NCBI GenBank assembly: GCA_045587285.1
Contig: JAZNBZ010000265.1
Span: forward strand, 1 to 5,561
DNA length: 5,561 nucleotides
Reading direction: 5' to 3'
Origin: Flemingiibacterium sp045587285
Lineage (GTDB): Bacteria; Bacillota; Clostridia; Oscillospirales; CAG-272
In this document: piece after piece, positions 4,549 to 5,561 of the stretch
Position numbering within the stretch: the first letter of the stretch is position 1
Layout: each line of letters starts with the position of its first letter
Translations under genes and position numbers: made by a program
The notes under the pieces: model-generated
The model's database searches: none
What the model was told of the DNA's origin: nothing
What the model saw: the letters and a program-made list of their open reading frames with translations, nothing else

Positions 4549-5561
4549 TTACATAACCTTTGAGTCTGCGAGTGCGGCACGGAGGGCGTCCGTCGTCATA
4601 TCGGTAGTGAGATAACACTTGCCTGCGATGGGAAGAACGGTATTGTCGCCGCTTGCTTCCGTAGCAACGTCGGCACCTGCGATCTCATCCTTGTACGTGA
4701 ACTCGCCGTCGAGCTTTACCGAGAGCTTTGCGTCGGCGCTGTTGTGCCAGATAACGGCACACGCCTTGCCCTGACGCTCAAACGTGAACGCGTAAACGCC
4801 TGCGTTGTTTTCAGTGATCTCCTTAACCTGATAGTAGGGAACAAGCTCATACTCGCCTGCCTCGTTTATAAGTAAGGTGTGCTCGGTCTTTGTATCTTTA
4901 AGCATTTCCTTGCGCTCAGGCGTTAAGAAGCCGTTTTCGCGAACGTCCTCCCAACGAGCGATAACCTTGCAGATATCGTCAATGCGAGGATGATTTTCAC
5001 GGACGTCGTTCTTAATTGAAATTGCGCCGGGGCAATCCCAAGCCGCGCCTCTCGACGTACCATATTCAAGCACGTCTGCGCGCATATCCATACCTATGCG
5101 CCACCAGCCGAAGTTAAGACGGGTGAAGTCGTCAGCCATTCTGGATGCTTCAGCGAAGGGATGCTCGATTATCATTTCCTTGAATATATCGGGGCCGAAG
5201 GAATCGAACGCGTTACCGCCCGAAAGCATATGCCAAGAGAAGTGCGCCTTTGCCGCGCCCTCGCAGTAGGTAGGAGCAGGGCTTAACTTCTTGAATACGC
5301 GGTACTGTGCGAGCGGAACGGTGACCTCGAACGGAGCCTGCGTGCCCTCTGAGCCGCCGTAGTAAACGACCTCGAAGCCGCAGTCCCAAATTTTTGCTAT
5401 CTTGTCTGCAATCTCGTCCTGAAGCGAGGTGGACTGATCGACGTATACGCTGTTGCCGCAGAACTCGGAGACGTCGAGTAAACCGCCCCACTCTCCAACC
5501 TCGTGCGTACGTACGGTCGTGTCGTACGCGCCGCGCTTGCATCCGTAGAACTTGTACGGAC
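4549..5561 (-). CDS. Putative glycoside-hydrolase-like protein, C-terminal part (5' end outside window)
   Basis: The minus-strand frame is open from the right edge to TAA at 4551-4549. This gives 336 visible codons and no start, so the ATG at 5229 is an internal Met (residue 111). Residues about 1-200 look like the later part of a TIM barrel. A strand carrying VVYYGGSEG (64-72, acidic Glu71) is followed by YCEGAAKAHFSWH (98-110, with Glu100, His106, Trp109 and His110) and the aromatic NFGWWRIGMDM region. Strand-end acidic and aromatic residues are typical of glycoside hydrolases. Residues about 222-320 are a beta-rich C-terminal domain (HTLLINEAGEYELVPYY, VYAFTFERQGKACAVIWHN). I do not recognise a GH family number. 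It converges on the regulator gene, separated by palindromic repeats. Any signal peptide would lie outside the window. Other sugar-active TIM-barrel enzymes remain possible. Confidence 0.75.
   Translation of the reverse strand, partial: PYKFYGCKRGAYDTTVRTHEVGEWGGLLDVSEFCGNSVYVDQSTSLQDEIADKIAKIWDCGFEVVYYGGSEGTQAPFEVTVPLAQYRVFKKLSPAPTYCEGAAKAHFSWHMLSGGNAFDSFGPDIFKEMIIEHPFAEASRMADDFTRLNFGWWRIGMDMRADVLEYGTSRGAAWDCPGAISIKNDVRENHPRIDDICKVIARWEDVRENGFLTPERKEMLKDTKTEHTLLINEAGEYELVPYYQVKEITENNAGVYAFTFERQGKACAVIWHNSADAKLSVKLDGEFTYKDEIAGADVATEASGDNTVLPIAGKCYLTTDMTTDALRAALADSKVM

Noticed and set aside
4334..4618. Open frames across the palindromic repeat (both strands)
   Set aside because: They are translations of a palindromic element; composition and lack of start signals argue against genes.
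5213..5542. Arg-rich 109-codon minus-strand frame
   Set aside because: Out-of-frame shadow of the hydrolase-like gene, whose frame is open to the window edge.

Overview
The window reads as chromosomal DNA of an anaerobic Firmicute, most likely an uncultured gut Clostridia (Oscillospiraceae/Ruminococcaceae-like). This is an inference from strong AGGAGG-type ribosome sites, consensus TTGACA/TATAAT promoters, a PocR-AraC regulator, moderately GC-rich genes separated by AT-rich spacers, and short GC-rich palindromic repeats of the kind common in such genomes. No rRNA, tRNA, CRISPR array or transposase gene was seen.

Layout from left to right. Positions 1-240 hold short palindromic repeat sequence, a long near-perfect hairpin and a Rho-independent terminator. 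Positions 245-2574 hold a two-gene minus-strand operon. A DegT/DnrJ/EryC1/StrS-type PLP aminotransferase comes first, and a Gfo/Idh/MocA-type NAD(P)-dependent oxidoreductase follows 2 nt later. The terminator sits 5 nt beyond the oxidoreductase stop. Positions 2575-3260 are an AT-rich divergent intergenic region. It carries a minus-strand extended -10 promoter for the operon, three plus-strand sigma-A-like promoters, a strong dyad, and a duplicated interrupted palindrome upstream of the regulator. Positions 3261-4097 encode a PocR-domain AraC-family regulator, followed by a good terminator. Positions 4171-4548 contain no gene and are almost entirely a mosaic of palindromic MITE-like repeats, one nested inside another. 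Positions 4549-5561 hold the C-terminal 336 residues of a minus-strand gene that runs off the right edge; it looks like a glycoside-hydrolase-type TIM barrel with a C-terminal beta domain.

How the genes may work together (inference). The oxidoreductase could oxidise a sugar, sugar phosphate or cyclitol hydroxyl to a ketone, which the aminotransferase would convert to an amine. That chemistry is known for NtdC/NtdA in kanosamine synthesis and for aminocyclitol and nucleotide-aminosugar pathways. The divergent regulator is a natural candidate to control the pair. The substrate cannot be named from the sequence. There is no nucleotidyltransferase, glycosyltransferase or phosphatase in view, so the pair is either a small stand-alone module or part of a pathway encoded elsewhere.
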